Positions 49,861 to 58,984 of a stretch of DNA of 62,193 nt are shown here, in pieces. The notes beneath the pieces are model-generated. The model saw only the letters and a program-made list of their open reading frames with translations, did no database searches and had not been told where the DNA came from. Every line of letters starts with the position of its first letter. Positions within the stretch are counted from its first letter, which is position 1. The stretch is from Myxococcales bacterium (GTDB lineage: Bacteria > Myxococcota_A > Polyangia > Polyangiales > Polyangiaceae), in contig JAEUKE010000253.1 of assembly GCA_016794345.1 (NCBI GenBank), positions 1 to 62,193 on the forward strand. Direction: 5' to 3'. The translations under genes and the position numbers were made by a program.

Positions 49861-51129
49861 GTGGCAGCTCGCAGGCTCGGACTCGTCGACGTCATCGCCA
49901 TCGGCGTCAACGCCATCGTCGGCTCCGGGGTCTTCTCGCTGCCCGACGACATGCAGCGATCGATGGGGGGGTTCTCGCCGCTCTCGTACCTGCTCTGCGC
50001 GCTCGTCCTCATCCCCGTAGCGCTCTGCTTCGCGGAGCTCTCGAGCCAATCCGACAAAAACGGCGGGCCGTACATCTACGCGAGGCGGGCGTTCGGCGCA
50101 CGGGTCGGGTTCATCGTGGGCTGGGCCTGTTACCTCAACGCCTTCATCAGCTTCGCCGCCAACGCGACGCAGTTCATCGAGTTCGCCGGGCTCGGGCAGA
50201 GCGCGCTCTTCCGCCCCGCGGTGATCAGCACCGTGGTCGCCCTCGGCGCCATCAACTACGTCGGCATCAGACCGGGCGCCTTCGTCGTGAACCTGATGAC
50301 GGTGGGCAAGCTCGTGGCGATCATCGCCTTCGCGGCGGTCGCGCTGATGAGCCTGGACCCTTCGCGGCTCGGCGGCGCGCTCCCACACGGCACGGCCGGC
50401 GTCGCGAACGGCGTGTACCTTGCGCTCTTTCCGCTCCAGGGCTTCGAGGTCGTGCCGGTCCCAGCCGGAGAGACCGACAACCCCAGGCGCAACGTGCCCA
50501 TCGCCACGGTCGGCTCACTGGTGTTCGCGGCGCTGCTCTTCGTCGTCGTGCAGACGGCGATCGTGGGCGCCTACCCGATGGTCGCCGCGGACTCGGCCAC
50601 GCCCCTCGTGGACGCCGCGCGGTACCTCGGCCCCACGCTCGGGCTCTTGGTGCTCGTCGGCAGCATCGTCTCGGTCGGCGGCTTCACCGCAGGCAGCGCG
50701 CTCGGCACGCCTCGTTACGGACAAGCGATGGCGGAGGACGGCGAGCTGCCCGCAGCGATGGGTCGCGTCCATCCACGATACGGGACGCCCCACGTGGCCA
50801 TCATCGTGACCACGTTGCTCACGGCCATCCTCGGCGCGCTCTTCACCTACCGCGAGCTGGTGACGTTCTCCAACGTGACGGTCGTCTTCCAGTACGCCGT
50901 GACGTGTATCGCAGTCCCCGTCCTTCGCCGGCGCGCGACCGAGGGCGAGAAGGCCTCGGGCTTCCGCGTCCCGTTTGGTTTGGTCATCCCGGCCATCGGA
51001 GCGATCGGGTCGCTGAGCCTCCTCTACGGCGCCGACTGGAAGGAGCTCGGCCTCGCGGCCGGCGGGATCGCGCTCGGCTTCGCCGTTCGCACGATCTCCA
51101 CGCGCGTCGTGTCGTCCCCCTCGAGCTGA
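49861..51129 (+). CDS. APC-superfamily amino acid permease
   Basis: This 422-residue protein begins LGLVDVIAIGVNAIVGSGVF, the substrate-binding first helix of APC transporters. It has about twelve hydrophobic segments, including YIYARRAFGARVGFIVGWAC, ALFPLQGFEVVPVPAGETDN (the conserved helix-6 region, FxGFE-type) and GGFTAGSALGTPRYGQAMAE. GTG 49861 is used, 7 bases after pit. Substrate is unknown. Co-transcription with pit is likely from spacing, though functionally unrelated. Confidence 0.9.
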   Translation: MAARRLGLVDVIAIGVNAIVGSGVFSLPDDMQRSMGGFSPLSYLLCALVLIPVALCFAELSSQSDKNGGPYIYARRAFGARVGFIVGWACYLNAFISFAANATQFIEFAGLGQSALFRPAVISTVVALGAINYVGIRPGAFVVNLMTVGKLVAIIAFAAVALMSLDPSRLGGALPHGTAGVANGVYLALFPLQGFEVVPVPAGETDNPRRNVPIATVGSLVFAALLFVVVQTAIVGAYPMVAADSATPLVDAARYLGPTLGLLVLVGSIVSVGGFTAGSALGTPRYGQAMAEDGELPAAMGRVHPRYGTPHVAIIVTTLLTAILGALFTYRELVTFSNVTVVFQYAVTCIAVPVLRRRATEGEKASGFRVPFGLVIPAIGAIGSLSLLYGADWKELGLAAGGIALGFAVRTISTRVVSSPSS

Positions 51130-51208
51130 GGGGGACGCGACCGCCTTTCCCGCGAGGGCGCGCTCCCGCTTCGACACCCGCGCGGATCTGTTCTACGCCT
51201 ACCCCCGC

Positions 51209-52879
51209 GTGGATCTCGTCTATTTCGCGTTGCTCTGCTCGGTGCTCATCTTCGTGCACGAGCTCGGGCATTTCGTCTGGGCGAAGATCTTCGGGGTCAA
51301 GGTCCTCACGTTTTCACTCGGGTTCGGCCCGAAGATCCTGCGGCTGCGCGGTCGAGAGACGGAGTACTGCGTCGGCATCCTCCCGTTGGGCGGGTTCGTG
51401 AAGATGCTGGGTGAGACGCGGCAGGAGTCGGTCCTGCCGGAGGACCGCGCCCGGACGTTCGAAGCGCAGCCGCTCTACAAGCGGGTCATCATCGTCCTCG
51501 CCGGGCCGGCGATGAACGTGCTCTTCCCCGTCCTGCTCTACTTCGTGGTGCTCGTGGGAGAGGGGCCGCAGGCGCCTCCCACCATCGGCACCGTCGCGCC
51601 CGGTCACCCGGCGGACGGTAAGCTCTTCCCTGGCGACCGCGTGCTCGAGGCCAACGGCGAACGCGTCTACACGTTCGCGGAGCTGCGCCGCAAGATCCAG
51701 GGCAGCCCCAACAAGGAGCTCGCGCTCACCGTCTTCCGCGGCCAGACGCGCGTCGAGGTGAGCGTCACGCCGCAGGAGATCCGGCTCGAGAAGCCGTTCG
51801 AGATCGTGGACACCGTCGGGGAGCTCGGCATCGGGCCCAGCCAGCCGGCCGCGGTCATCGGCGTGCCGCGCCCGGACTCCGCCGCGTACCGCGCCGGGCT
51901 CCGCAGCTTCGACGTCGTCATCGAGGTGCGCGGCAAGCCCATCAAGCGCTTCGTCGACCTCGAGGAGACCCTGGCCGACAACCACGGCGAGACCGTGCCG
52001 GTGACGTACCTCCGGCCGGTGCGTGTGCCCAACGCCCTCGGCAAGATGGCCGACATCGCCGTCTATGAGCCCGGCGTCGCGGCGCTGACGCCCGACGCCG
52101 CGCAGAACACCTTCGCCCTGCGCACCGGCATGGAGCCCGCCGATCTCTACGTCTTCGACGTCCCGGAGGGCTCGGCCGAGCACATGGCCGATCTCCGGAC
52201 GGGCGATCGCATCCTCGCGGTCGACAACCAGGAGGTCACCGCGTGGATCTCCTTCGAGGAGCTGCTCTTCCAGAGGCCGGATCAGCCGCACACAATCACC
52301 TTCGAGCGCCAGGGCGAGCGGCGGAGCGGCGTCATCCAGCTGCGCCGAGAGCTCTACGTCGACGAATACGGCGGCAACCAGTCGCGCTACGTCATGCGGG
52401 CGAAGAACTGGGCGCCGCTCGTGCCCGAGCACCCGGTCGAGAGCCCCCACGCGCTCCGGAACGCGTTCGTGGCGGCCGTGGAGGAGACATACGACGTGGC
52501 CCGGTTCATCCTGGTCGGCGTCGTCCGCATCACCGAAGGCAAGATCGGCGTCTCGACGCTGGGCGGACCGATCACCGTCTACGACGTCGTCGGCGAGCAG
52601 AGCGCAAAAGGCGTCTCGTATTTCATCTGGGCGATGGCCATCATCTCCATCAACCTCGGCCTCCTGAACCTCCTACCCATTCCCGTGCTCGACGGCGGGC
52701 ACCTGCTCTTCTTCGGCTTCGAGGCGCTGCTCCGTCGGCCGCTGCCGCTCCGCGTGAGGGAGATCGCGAGCCTGGTCGGCATGGTGCTCCTCGTCGGGCT
52801 CATGGTCATCGCGTTCAAGAACGACGTGGAGCGCCGGTGGGACGTGATCCGCGGCCAGGTGCGGGAGCTCGTGCCGTGA
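51209..52879 (+). CDS. rseP: Site-2 membrane metalloprotease (RseP type) with three PDZ-like segments
   Basis: This 556-residue membrane protease has zinc motif HELGH at 17-21 in the first helix, and NLLPIPVLDGGHLLFFG near residue 490 for the third ligand. Between them lie three PDZ-like segments: about 125-200 (PADGKLFPGDRVLEANGERV), 210-290 (AAYRAGLRSFDVVIEVRGKP) and 305-400 (AEHMADLRTGDRILAVDNQE). Enteric RseP has two PDZ domains in 450 residues, so this is longer. Such enzymes cut anti-sigma factors and signal peptides inside the membrane. It starts at GTG 51209, and its stop overlaps the next gene (GTGA). Confidence 0.93.
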   Translation: MDLVYFALLCSVLIFVHELGHFVWAKIFGVKVLTFSLGFGPKILRLRGRETEYCVGILPLGGFVKMLGETRQESVLPEDRARTFEAQPLYKRVIIVLAGPAMNVLFPVLLYFVVLVGEGPQAPPTIGTVAPGHPADGKLFPGDRVLEANGERVYTFAELRRKIQGSPNKELALTVFRGQTRVEVSVTPQEIRLEKPFEIVDTVGELGIGPSQPAAVIGVPRPDSAAYRAGLRSFDVVIEVRGKPIKRFVDLEETLADNHGETVPVTYLRPVRVPNALGKMADIAVYEPGVAALTPDAAQNTFALRTGMEPADLYVFDVPEGSAEHMADLRTGDRILAVDNQEVTAWISFEELLFQRPDQPHTITFERQGERRSGVIQLRRELYVDEYGGNQSRYVMRAKNWAPLVPEHPVESPHALRNAFVAAVEETYDVARFILVGVVRITEGKIGVSTLGGPITVYDVVGEQSAKGVSYFIWAMAIISINLGLLNLLPIPVLDGGHLLFFGFEALLRRPLPLRVREIASLVGMVLLVGLMVIAFKNDVERRWDVIRGQVRELVP

Positions 52880-54198
52880 GCGCGGTCTCCCCTGCCCGCG
52901 ACGTCGCGGCCAAGGTCCTCGCACGCGTCACGCGCGATCAGGCCTTCGCGGCCGCCGCGCTCGACACCGAGGCGCAACGCGCGAAGCTCGAGCCGCGTGA
53001 CGCGCGGCTCGCGACCGAGCTCGTCTACGGCGTCCTCCGCGTCGAACGCTTCTTGCTCGACGTCGGCGCGCGTCTCTCGACCAAGGGCCGCCTGCCCGAC
53101 AAGCCCGTCGCACGCGCGCACATCCTCATCGGGCTTTACTCGCTCGCCTTCCTCGATCGCTTGCCGCCGCACGCCGTCGTCTCCGAGGCCGTGAACGGCG
53201 TGCGGGCGGAGCTCGGAGAAGGGCCGAGCCGCTTCGTCAACGCGCTCTTGCGGACGTACGCACGGGAGACCGAAGCCAAAGGACGGCCGAGCCTCACCGA
53301 GGCCATCGCGAAGTCGCTCCCAGACTGGCTCCGCGCCTCGCTCGCGCGCTCGCTCGGCGCAGAGGAAGCCGAGCGATACTGGAGCGCGGGCCCCATCCCC
53401 CCTCCGCTCGCCGTCGCGGTCGCGGACGCGAGCCGGAGGGACGAGGAGATCGAGCGGCTGCGCGCCTCAGCCCCGCCGGGCGCGGATATTCGCGCAGGCG
53501 CCCTCTCACCCCGCGCCATCTTGCTCACCAGCGCGGGCGACCCGCGAAAGCTGCCCGGCTTCGAGGCCGACTGGATCGTGCAGGAGGAAGGCGCGCAGGC
53601 GCTCGCGCTGGCCCTCGGCGCGACCCCTGGTGCAACAATCCTCGATGCCTGCGCCGGCCGCGGCAACAAGACGTGGCTCCTCGCGAAGCTCGCAGGTGAG
53701 TCCGGCCACGTGATCGCCTGCGACCTCCACGCGGCGAAGCTCGAGAAGCTCACCGCGCGCATCCCCAACGCTCGCGCCTTCGCGGTCGACTGGACGATCG
53801 GCCCAGGCGACGTGCCCGCCGACGCGGATCTCGTGCTCGTCGACGCGCCGTGCTCGGGCACCGGTACGATGCGCAGGCGGCCCGATCTGCTCCGCCGGCT
53901 GGAAGAAGCCGACGTCGCGCGGCTCGCCGAGAAGCAGGTTGCCATCACCCTCACCGCCGCGACTCGCACAAAGCCCGGCTCGACGCTCGTCTACGCCGTC
54001 TGCAGCGTCCTCCGGGAGGAGTGTGAGGAGGTGGTGGAAGCGCTCGCGCGAGGGTCGGACGAGATCGCGCTCGAGCCCATCCCATTCGGCGACGACGCAC
54101 CAGCGCCCATGCGAGGCGAGCGCAGCCTGCGCCTCCTGCCCCACGTCCACGGGACGGACGGCTATTTCCTCGCGGCCTTCCGCGTGACGAAGCGCTGA
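52876..54198 (+). CDS. rsmB: 16S rRNA (cytosine-C5)-methyltransferase RsmB
   Basis: This 440-residue enzyme has the NusB-like RNA-binding N-terminus (ARDVAAKVLARVTRDQAFAA, LATELVYGVLRVERFLLDVG, SEAVNGVRAELGEGPSRFVN) and the SAM domain: ILDACAGRGNKTWLLAKLAG near 255, VLVDAPCSGTGTMRRRPDLL near 323 and VYAVCSVLREECEEVV near 372. The two catalytic cysteines (in APCSG and AVCS) are present. It would methylate 16S rRNA C967. The GTG at 52876 overlaps the rseP stop; the frame is open far above but inside rseP. Confidence 0.93.
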   Translation: MSAVSPARDVAAKVLARVTRDQAFAAAALDTEAQRAKLEPRDARLATELVYGVLRVERFLLDVGARLSTKGRLPDKPVARAHILIGLYSLAFLDRLPPHAVVSEAVNGVRAELGEGPSRFVNALLRTYARETEAKGRPSLTEAIAKSLPDWLRASLARSLGAEEAERYWSAGPIPPPLAVAVADASRRDEEIERLRASAPPGADIRAGALSPRAILLTSAGDPRKLPGFEADWIVQEEGAQALALALGATPGATILDACAGRGNKTWLLAKLAGESGHVIACDLHAAKLEKLTARIPNARAFAVDWTIGPGDVPADADLVLVDAPCSGTGTMRRRPDLLRRLEEADVARLAEKQVAITLTAATRTKPGSTLVYAVCSVLREECEEVVEALARGSDEIALEPIPFGDDAPAPMRGERSLRLLPHVHGTDGYFLAAFRVTKR

Positions 54199-54201
54199 GC
54201 C

Positions 54202-54666
54202 TCAGCTCGCGGCGGCGAGCGCCTCGTTCACCTCGTCCGACACCTTGTCGGCCTCGTCCTGCGTGAGGCCGAGCGTCGCGATGAGATCGAGATCGAACTC
54301 GAACTCGCGATCCGCGGCGTCGAGATCGGCGAGCGCCATGAGCGAGGCGACGCGGTAGGCGGCGAGCTTGGCCGGCTTGTCGTCTCCGAGGACCGAGGCG
54401 CTCTTCTCCAGCCGCTCGAGGATGCTCGTGCGGTCGAGCGCCTCACCCAGCCTGTCGAGCCGCTTGTAGAGGTCGCGCTCCTCGGGTGGTTGCCCCGAGA
54501 GCTCACCGCAGATGAGCGCGAAGGCCTGCAGCTCCTCGTCACGGAGCTCTTGATCGACCGCCATCGTCAGGTAAGCCACCTCGATGATGGCGTCGGCGAT
54601 GTGGCGAGGGAACGGTCCGACACCCTTCAGAGCGCCGTGGATCGCCTTGGGGAAGGATTCGCGCAT
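54202..54666 (-). CDS. TerB-like all-helical protein
   Basis: This 154-residue acidic protein has the helical pattern of TerB-type domains (IADAIIEVAYLTMAVDQELR, DEELQAFALICGELSG, AAYRVASLMALADLDAADRE, DLDLIATLGLTQDEADKV), with acidic residues at the usual metal-binding sites. No signal or membrane segment. It is convergent with rsmB (3 bases apart) and divergent from the Nudix gene. The function is unknown; tellurite resistance should not be inferred from one TerB-like domain. Confidence 0.7.
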   Translation of the reverse strand: MRESFPKAIHGALKGVGPFPRHIADAIIEVAYLTMAVDQELRDEELQAFALICGELSGQPPEERDLYKRLDRLGEALDRTSILERLEKSASVLGDDKPAKLAAYRVASLMALADLDAADREFEFDLDLIATLGLTQDEADKVSDEVNEALAAAS

Positions 54667-54749
54667 GGGCGGTCGGATGGTACACCATCGAAGCTCTTGC
54701 TTCTTCCCTCTCCCGTGGGTCGAGCGCGTGCTAAGCGTTTGGCAACCGC

Positions 54750-55346
54750 GTGGTGAACATCGCTCGCGTCCGCGAGACCCTCGCGGGCTCCCTCCCCAGC
54801 TCGCCCGATCCCGAAGGCCCCTCCGCGGCCGCGGTGGCGACCATCTTGCGCGACGCGCCCGGGGGGCTCGAGGTCCTGTTCATTCGCCGCGCCGAGCGCG
54901 ACGGCGATCCTTGGTCGGGTCACATGGCGTTCCCCGGCGGACGACGCGAGCCCCACGACGTGGACCTGCTCTCGACCGCCATCCGCGAGACGATCGAAGA
55001 GATCGGGGTGGACCTCACGAGGGACGCGGAGCTCGTCGGCGTGCTCGACGATCAGGACGCGACCGGCCGCCGCTCACGCGAGCCGCTCCCCACGCGGCCC
55101 TTCGTGTTCGAGCTGCGCGCCGAGCCGAGGGTCGTCCTGAGCTCCGAGGTGACGGAGGTGCTCTGGGCGCCGGTCGAGCCGCTCCTGCGCGGTGAGCGAG
55201 GGACCAGCGTGGACGTCACCTACAAGGGCGACAAGTTCACGCTCCCCGCTTGGGACGTGGAGGGCCGCATCGTTTGGGGCCTCACGTACCGCATGCTGAG
55301 CACACTGTTCGGTAGGCTCGGCCCCGTGCTCGTTCAGCCGGCCTGA
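54750..55346 (+). CDS. Nudix hydrolase, CoA pyrophosphatase-like
   Basis: This 198-residue protein carries a Nudix box in the coenzyme-A-hydrolase style: HMAFPGGRREPHDVDLL and STAIRETIEEIGVDL (about 58-89). RETIEEIG gives the metal-binding core (RExxEExG). The region upstream (EVLFIRRAERDGDPWSGHMA) matches the NUDT7/8-like UPF0035 pattern that marks CoA pyrophosphatases. GTG at 54750 or 54753 is the start. It overlaps the glyS 3' end by 13 bases on opposite strands. Confidence 0.9.
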   Translation: MVNIARVRETLAGSLPSSPDPEGPSAAAVATILRDAPGGLEVLFIRRAERDGDPWSGHMAFPGGRREPHDVDLLSTAIRETIEEIGVDLTRDAELVGVLDDQDATGRRSREPLPTRPFVFELRAEPRVVLSSEVTEVLWAPVEPLLRGERGTSVDVTYKGDKFTLPAWDVEGRIVWGLTYRMLSTLFGRLGPVLVQPA

Positions 55347-57439
55347 GCCTGGCTGGCGGCTTCGGCCTGCGTCGCCGAGAGCAGCTCCAGCCGCGCGACG
55401 CGGGTGCAGCGCTCCGAGATGGATCGCATGAGGCGGAGCCGCGGCTCGCGAACGGCCGCGTTCTCATCCATGACGAAGATGTCAGTGAAGTACTGATGCA
55501 TGATCGGGGCGATCGTCGCCACCTCGCGAAGGAGCGCGACGTAGTCCCCGGCCTTGGCGAGCGCGTCCGAGCGCTCCGCGAAGCGCGCATAGGCGGAGAA
55601 AAGCGCCGCCTCGCTCGGGTGATCGCTCGGCGCCGCGCCGGGCTCGCCGGGCGGGGCCTTCTCCGCGATGTTCGTGGCGCGCTTGAACACCTCGCCCACC
55701 TTGGCGCGTGTCGTCTCGTCGAGCCCGGCGAGCGCCACCACGCGCGCCCGGACATCGAGCGGGCGCTCGTGGCCGGCGGCGAGGCAGGCCCGCACGACGT
55801 CCGCCGGCCACTTCTCCGCCAGCAGGCCGCGGAGGCGCTCGCCCGCGAACTCGATGAGCTTGTCGACCAGATCGCTCTCGCCCAGATCGAGCTTCTTGCC
55901 GCGGAGGCCCTCGTACGCGGCGCGCGCGAGGTCGACGAGCGAGAGATCGAGGCCTTGATCCATCATGGTGCGGAGGATGCCCAGCGTGGCGCGGCGCAGG
56001 CCGAACGGATCGGCCGCGCCCGACGGCGTGAGCCCGATGGCGAAGCAGCCGACGAGCGAATCCAGCCGGTCCGCGAGGGCGACCAGCGCCGCGGCTTGCG
56101 CCTTCGCGGTGTCGTCCGATGCGCCCTTGGGCCGGTAGTGCTCGCGGATGACCTCCGCCACCTCGGGCCGGGTGCCCTGGGCGACGGCGTAAGCGGAGCC
56201 CATCTCGCCCTGCAGCTCGGGGAACTCCCCCACCATGAGCGAGACGAGATCGCACTTCGCGAGCCGCGCGCCTTCGCGCGCGACCTCGAGCACGCCCGGC
56301 GTCGCCCCGGCCAGCTTGCCCACGGTGCCCGCGAGCAGCTCCACGCGGTCCGCCTTCTCGAGCACCGTGCCGAGCCGCTTCTGGAAGACGACCCCGCCGA
56401 GCTTCTCGCGCCGGCTCTCCAGCGGGACTCGCAGATCTTCCTGGTAGAAGAAGCGCGCGTCGGCGAGGCGCGCGCGCATGACACGATCGTTACCCTTGCG
56501 GATGAGCGCAGGCTCGAGCGCCGTGTTCACGACCGCGAGGTACTTGGGCAACAGCTTGCCGCTCGGCGCGCGGACGCCGAAGTAGCGCTGGTGGCCCTTC
56601 GCCACCTCGAGGATGACCCGCTCCGGGAGATCGAGGAACTCCTCCGAGAAGCCGCCCACGACGACGTACGGCTCCTCCACCAGCGACGCGTTCTCGCCCA
56701 TGAGGAACTCGTCCTCGATGAGCGTGCCGCCCGCCTCGACCGCCGCCTTGCCGAGCGCGACGCGCAGCGCCTCGCGGCGCTCGGCGGGGTCGACGAGCAC
56801 GTGCGCGGCGCGCATCGCGTCGACGTAAGCAGCCGGCGCGCCGATGCTGACCGTGCCCGGTGAGAGGAACCGGTGACCGCGGCTCAGCCGCCCGCTCTTG
56901 ATCGACGCGATCTCCAGCGGAATGACATCCGCTCCGAAGAGCGCGACGAGCCATTGAATGGGCCGGCCGAACGCAAAATCCAGGTCGGCCCAGCGCATCG
57001 ACTTGCGGAACGGGATCGCCCGGAGGATGCCGTCGAGCAGCTCCGGCAAGAGCTCCGCCGAGGGGCGGCCGGTCTCGCGGCGCGTGCCGACCAGGTACTC
57101 CCCCTTGGGGGTCTCCACGCGGCGCAGCTCTCCCACCGGGACGCCGAGCTTCTCGGCGAACGCGAGCGCGGCGCGTGTGGGCTCGCCGTCTTTGAAGGCG
57201 GCGCGGACGGGCGGCCCCGTCAGCTCCTCCGCCAGATCCGGCTGGGCGACGGGCACGCCGCCGAGCAGGAGCGCGAGCCGCCGCGGCGTGCCGAACGCCC
57301 GCACGTGGGAGAAGGCGATGCGGGCGGCCCCGAAGCGCGCCTTCGCGAGCTCGGGCAGCGTGGCGACCGCCGCGTCGACGAACGATGCGGGGAGCTCCTC
57401 GCAGCCGATTTCGAGCAGCAGATCCCGGGTTTCTGACAT
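55334..57439 (-). CDS. glyS: Glycine--tRNA ligase beta subunit
   Basis: This 701-residue subunit opens with the family signature RDLLLEIGCEELPASFVDAA and has RAFGTPRRLALLLGG, FRKSMRWADLDFAFGRPIQW, GHRFLSPGTVSIGAPAAYVD, VILEVAKGHQRYFGV and RMLA-type DARFFYQEDLRVPLESRREK. The C-terminal anticodon-binding region contains FVMDENAAVREPRLRLMRSI. Length is normal (about 690). glyQ, which usually precedes glyS, is not adjacent: the upstream gene is on the other strand. The alpha subunit must be encoded elsewhere. Confidence 0.96.
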   Translation of the reverse strand: MSETRDLLLEIGCEELPASFVDAAVATLPELAKARFGAARIAFSHVRAFGTPRRLALLLGGVPVAQPDLAEELTGPPVRAAFKDGEPTRAALAFAEKLGVPVGELRRVETPKGEYLVGTRRETGRPSAELLPELLDGILRAIPFRKSMRWADLDFAFGRPIQWLVALFGADVIPLEIASIKSGRLSRGHRFLSPGTVSIGAPAAYVDAMRAAHVLVDPAERREALRVALGKAAVEAGGTLIEDEFLMGENASLVEEPYVVVGGFSEEFLDLPERVILEVAKGHQRYFGVRAPSGKLLPKYLAVVNTALEPALIRKGNDRVMRARLADARFFYQEDLRVPLESRREKLGGVVFQKRLGTVLEKADRVELLAGTVGKLAGATPGVLEVAREGARLAKCDLVSLMVGEFPELQGEMGSAYAVAQGTRPEVAEVIREHYRPKGASDDTAKAQAAALVALADRLDSLVGCFAIGLTPSGAADPFGLRRATLGILRTMMDQGLDLSLVDLARAAYEGLRGKKLDLGESDLVDKLIEFAGERLRGLLAEKWPADVVRACLAAGHERPLDVRARVVALAGLDETTRAKVGEVFKRATNIAEKAPPGEPGAAPSDHPSEAALFSAYARFAERSDALAKAGDYVALLREVATIAPIMHQYFTDIFVMDENAAVREPRLRLMRSISERCTRVARLELLSATQAEAASQAQAG

Positions 57440-57505
57440 GGCGCGACCCTATTCGCCCGGGTCCGAGACGTAAACCCTCTCTTGTGGCACCCTGCGCGCC
57501 CGACC

Positions 57506-58345
57506 ATGCCCGCCTCAGCCCTTCCAAGACGGGAGCTCTCGCGCCTCGCCGCCGACTGTCTGGAGGTCGCCGAGCGAGGAGCCGCCGTCGCGCGGCGCGG
57601 CTTCCGAGCCCACGCCGCGATCCGCGAGAAGAGCGCGCACGATCTCGTGACGCCCTTCGACGAAGCCACGCAGGCCGAGCTCCTCGCGATCCTCGCCGAC
57701 CGCCACCCGGGCGTGCCCGTCGTCGCGGAGGAGGGCGGAGATCCGAACGGCGCGCTCCCGCGTGGGCTCGCGTTCTGCGTCGACCCGATCGACGGCACGA
57801 CGAACTTCGCACACGGCCACCCGGTGTGGGCCGTCTCGGTGGGCGTGCTCTTCGACGGCGAGCCGATCGCGGGCGGCCTGGTTGCGCCGTGTCTCGCGAC
57901 CACCTGGCACGGCTATCACGGCGCCGACGGCGGCCTCGCGATGCGCAACGGCGAGCGCTGCAGCGTGAGCGAGACGACCGATCTCGATCGCGCGCTCCTC
58001 GCGACAGGCTTCCCACCCGATCGATCGCAGGGGCCCTACGACAACTTCGCGTCGTTCGTCGCGGTCAAGCGGCGCGCGCGCGCCGTGCGCCGCTGCGGCT
58101 CGGCGGCGATCGACATCGCGTTCGTCGCCGACGGCACCTACGACGGCTACTGGGAGCGCCGCCTCCACATCTGGGACTCGACCGCTGCGGCCGCGCTCGT
58201 CCTCGCCGCCGGCGGCCGGATCACGGCGCTCGACGGCGGCCCGGCTCGGCTGGAGCGCGGGCACATCGTCGTCACGAACGGCGCCATCCACGACCAGCTC
58301 GTCGCCGCGGTTGCGTCGGATCCGGGGCCCATCGTCAAAGACTGA
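57506..58345 (+). CDS. Inositol monophosphatase-family phosphatase
   Basis: This 279-residue enzyme has the two metal-site signatures: EEGG near 75 with DPIDGTTNFAHG at about 98-109, and WDSTAAAALVLAAGG near 229. The variant Thr at the place where many members have AAA suggests some specificity change, but the catalytic Asp and Glu are present. ATG 57506 gives MPASALPRRELSRLA; a TTG at 57482 is possible. It would dephosphorylate inositol or sugar phosphates. It is divergent from glyS with 66 bases between starts. Confidence 0.92.
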   Translation: MPASALPRRELSRLAADCLEVAERGAAVARRGFRAHAAIREKSAHDLVTPFDEATQAELLAILADRHPGVPVVAEEGGDPNGALPRGLAFCVDPIDGTTNFAHGHPVWAVSVGVLFDGEPIAGGLVAPCLATTWHGYHGADGGLAMRNGERCSVSETTDLDRALLATGFPPDRSQGPYDNFASFVAVKRRARAVRRCGSAAIDIAFVADGTYDGYWERRLHIWDSTAAAALVLAAGGRITALDGGPARLERGHIVVTNGAIHDQLVAAVASDPGPIVKD

Positions 58346-58353
58346 CAACGCCG

Positions 58354-58951
58354 TCAGCGTTCGAGCAGACCGCGGACGACGCTGGCGGTCACCGTGTAGG
58401 TCCGCGCCGGGTCCTCGGCCACGAAGATCTCCTCGAGCAGGCGCTGCGCGAAGCGCGCGCCCCCGAAGCCCTCCTCGTTCGAGGCGACGGCCGAGGCCAC
58501 GAGGGCGTCGATCGCGTCGGGCGCGATCTCGATCCGGGCGCCGACGGCCTGCGCCTCGGTCGTCGCGCGGGCGAGCGTGCGCTCCGCGATCTGCGAGAGC
58601 TCGCTCGGGGCGAGCGGCTTCAGGAACACGACGCGATCGAACCGCGACACGAACGCTCCCAGGAGGCCCATCTGCACGAGCGCGTCGCGGAGCTGGCGTT
58701 CGGTCGGCCCGGGCGGCGCGTCCACGTCCTCCAGCCGGACGGCCGCGACGATGACGATCCGGCTGGTGTCGATCTGCAGGAGCTGCCCCTGCGGGTGGCG
58801 CGTCCCCTTCGGCGGGACGCCCATCACCGCGCCCTCGAGCAGCCGGAGCATCTCGCGCTGCACGCTCGCGCCCGAGATGTCCCGGTGGACCTATCACGGT
58901 GAGCGGACCGGCGCGCCACGGAGCAATCGCCGACGATGAGAGCTCTCTCAT
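58354..58951 (-). pseudogene. ClpX-like AAA+ ATPase remnant with an internal deletion
   Basis: From 58890 down to 58354 an open frame reads RDISGASVQREMLRLLEGAV, then LLQIDTSRIVIVAAVRLEDV, GLLGAFVSRFDRVVFLKPLA and GFGGARFAQRLLEEIF. This matches the C-terminal half of a ClpX-type ATPase (post-Walker-B to C-domain). Directly upstream this frame is closed by TAG (58891-58893). In another frame, starting at ATG 58951, the sequence reads MRELSSSAIAPWRAGPLTVI then GPPG, which could be the start of a Walker A. A deletion of roughly 85 residues between GPPG and RDISG would explain both halves. The 169-residue tail (from ATG 58863) alone lacks a P-loop, so it is not a working ATPase. Confidence 0.55.
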
Positions 58952-58984
58952 GTTCCTCTCAGGCGTGGCGAAGATGGGGCGCGC

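Noticed and set aside
54202..54666. Tellurite-resistance gene
   Set aside because: Only a TerB-like helical domain is seen; no other ter genes are in the window.
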